A stretch of 13,825 bases of DNA, taken from contig JAJDAI010000667.1 of the NCBI GenBank assembly GCA_029261955.1, positions 1-13,825 on the forward strand, read 5' to 3'. Shown one piece after another: positions 13,421-13,825 of the stretch. Below the pieces are notes generated by a model that did not search any database, was not told the DNA's origin, and was given only the letters and a program-made list of their open reading frames with translations. The DNA is from Deltaproteobacteria bacterium (lineage in GTDB: Bacteria > Myxococcota_A > UBA796 > UBA9615). A program made the translations under genes and the position numbers. Each line of letters starts with the position of its first letter. Within the stretch, counting starts at the first letter, position 1.

Positions 13421-13825
13421 ATGGTCGAAGGAAGTCAGAACCCCGACGGGACGCTCGTCCTGCTCGACGTCGACGTGCCCAACTTCTCGGACGGGCTCGA
13501 GCACGTCCTCATGGGGCTCGCCACCGAGCGCGATCTCGCCGGGGAGCAGCTCGAGAAGGTCCGCAAGGCGCTCGTCCGGCACGAGGACCTGGGGCCGTCG
13601 GAGCACCGCAACGGGGTGGCGCTCGTCCACTGTCGGGTCCACGGCCTCGACGAGGACTACCAGGTGCTGGTGCGCTTTCGCGCCGCGATCGACACCCACC
13701 CCTCCGAGCCGCCGACCTGGTTCCTGTGGGTGCTCGTCTGCAGCGAGCAGACCCACCCCCACATGGACACCGCGGCGGAGTTCGCCCAGCTCCTGGAGGA
13801 CCCGGACTTCCAGAAGCGCGCCACC
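13421..13825 (+). CDS. N-terminal PTS EIIA / band-3 cytosolic-like domain protein (3' end outside window)
   Basis: 135 residues are visible before the window ends. The start at ATG 13421 is 8 nt after the carbonic anhydrase stop, with GGAG about 11 nt upstream. The chain has helix KVRKALVRHED, then HRNGVALVHCRVHG, a strand DYQVLVRFRAAID, a hydrophobic strand TWFLWVLVCSEQTHPHMDTA and a helix EFAQLLEDPDFQKRA. This order matches PTS IIA domains of the fructose/mannitol type, where the His of 'NGIAIPH' is phosphorylated, and the structurally related cytosolic domain of band-3 (SLC4) bicarbonate transporters. Beside carbonic anhydrase, the SLC4-like reading is more attractive: a bicarbonate transporter's membrane part would follow beyond the window. 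A PTS-Ntr regulator is the main alternative. Confidence 0.7.
   Translation, partial: MVEGSQNPDGTLVLLDVDVPNFSDGLEHVLMGLATERDLAGEQLEKVRKALVRHEDLGPSEHRNGVALVHCRVHGLDEDYQVLVRFRAAIDTHPSEPPTWFLWVLVCSEQTHPHMDTAAEFAQLLEDPDFQKRAT

Overview
The window is very GC-rich and dense in genes. It most likely comes from a member of the Myxococcota or a related former deltaproteobacterium, possibly a metagenome-assembled genome. The pointers are lipoproteins with an aspartate tract right after the lipidated cysteine, a MopE-type metal-binding motif, a remnant ending in a MYXO-CTERM-like tail, and pervasive G/C third positions. This is inference from gene content; no marker gene is present.

Left part (1-5400): the 3' end of a NhaR-like LysR regulator comes first, followed by a start-less fragment of a thioredoxin-fold protein. 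Next are three lipoproteins with acidic tethers: a PEBP/YbhB-like protein (minus), a TIG plus beta-propeller protein (plus) and a MopE-motif plus beta-propeller protein (plus). A fourth, Pro/Ala-rich lipoprotein (minus) lies between the last two. A TMEM43-like remnant sits upstream of the PEBP gene.

Middle part (5400-10180): a 341-residue protein with a PD-(D/E)XK-like segment is followed by a region rich in broken genes. These are a serine-tRNA-like remnant with a strong hairpin, a frame-disrupted small secreted protein, a MYXO-CTERM-like tail with a frame change at a G6 run, an SDR gene with an internal deletion, and a frame-disrupted small membrane protein. Intact genes here encode a small secreted Cys-containing protein and a TMEM68-like acyltransferase. 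The acyltransferase is divergent from the SDR remnant across a region with two clear palindromes. Either this is a decaying region or the assembly contains indel errors; the sequence alone cannot decide.

Right part (10190-13825): a coherent ion and inorganic-carbon block. A full-length NhaR-type regulator is divergent from a CaCA-family Ca2+/Na+ (or Ca2+/H+) antiporter. The antiporter overlaps a DUF3124 lipoprotein by ATGA. A beta-carbonic anhydrase follows, and 8 nt later a gene cut by the window end whose N-terminal domain looks like a PTS EIIA or band-3 cytosolic domain. The inferred theme is cation and bicarbonate homeostasis: NhaR senses ions, the antiporter moves cations, and carbonic anhydrase may feed a bicarbonate transporter. 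The most interesting possibility is this last pair, a bacterial carbonic anhydrase plus SLC4-like module.
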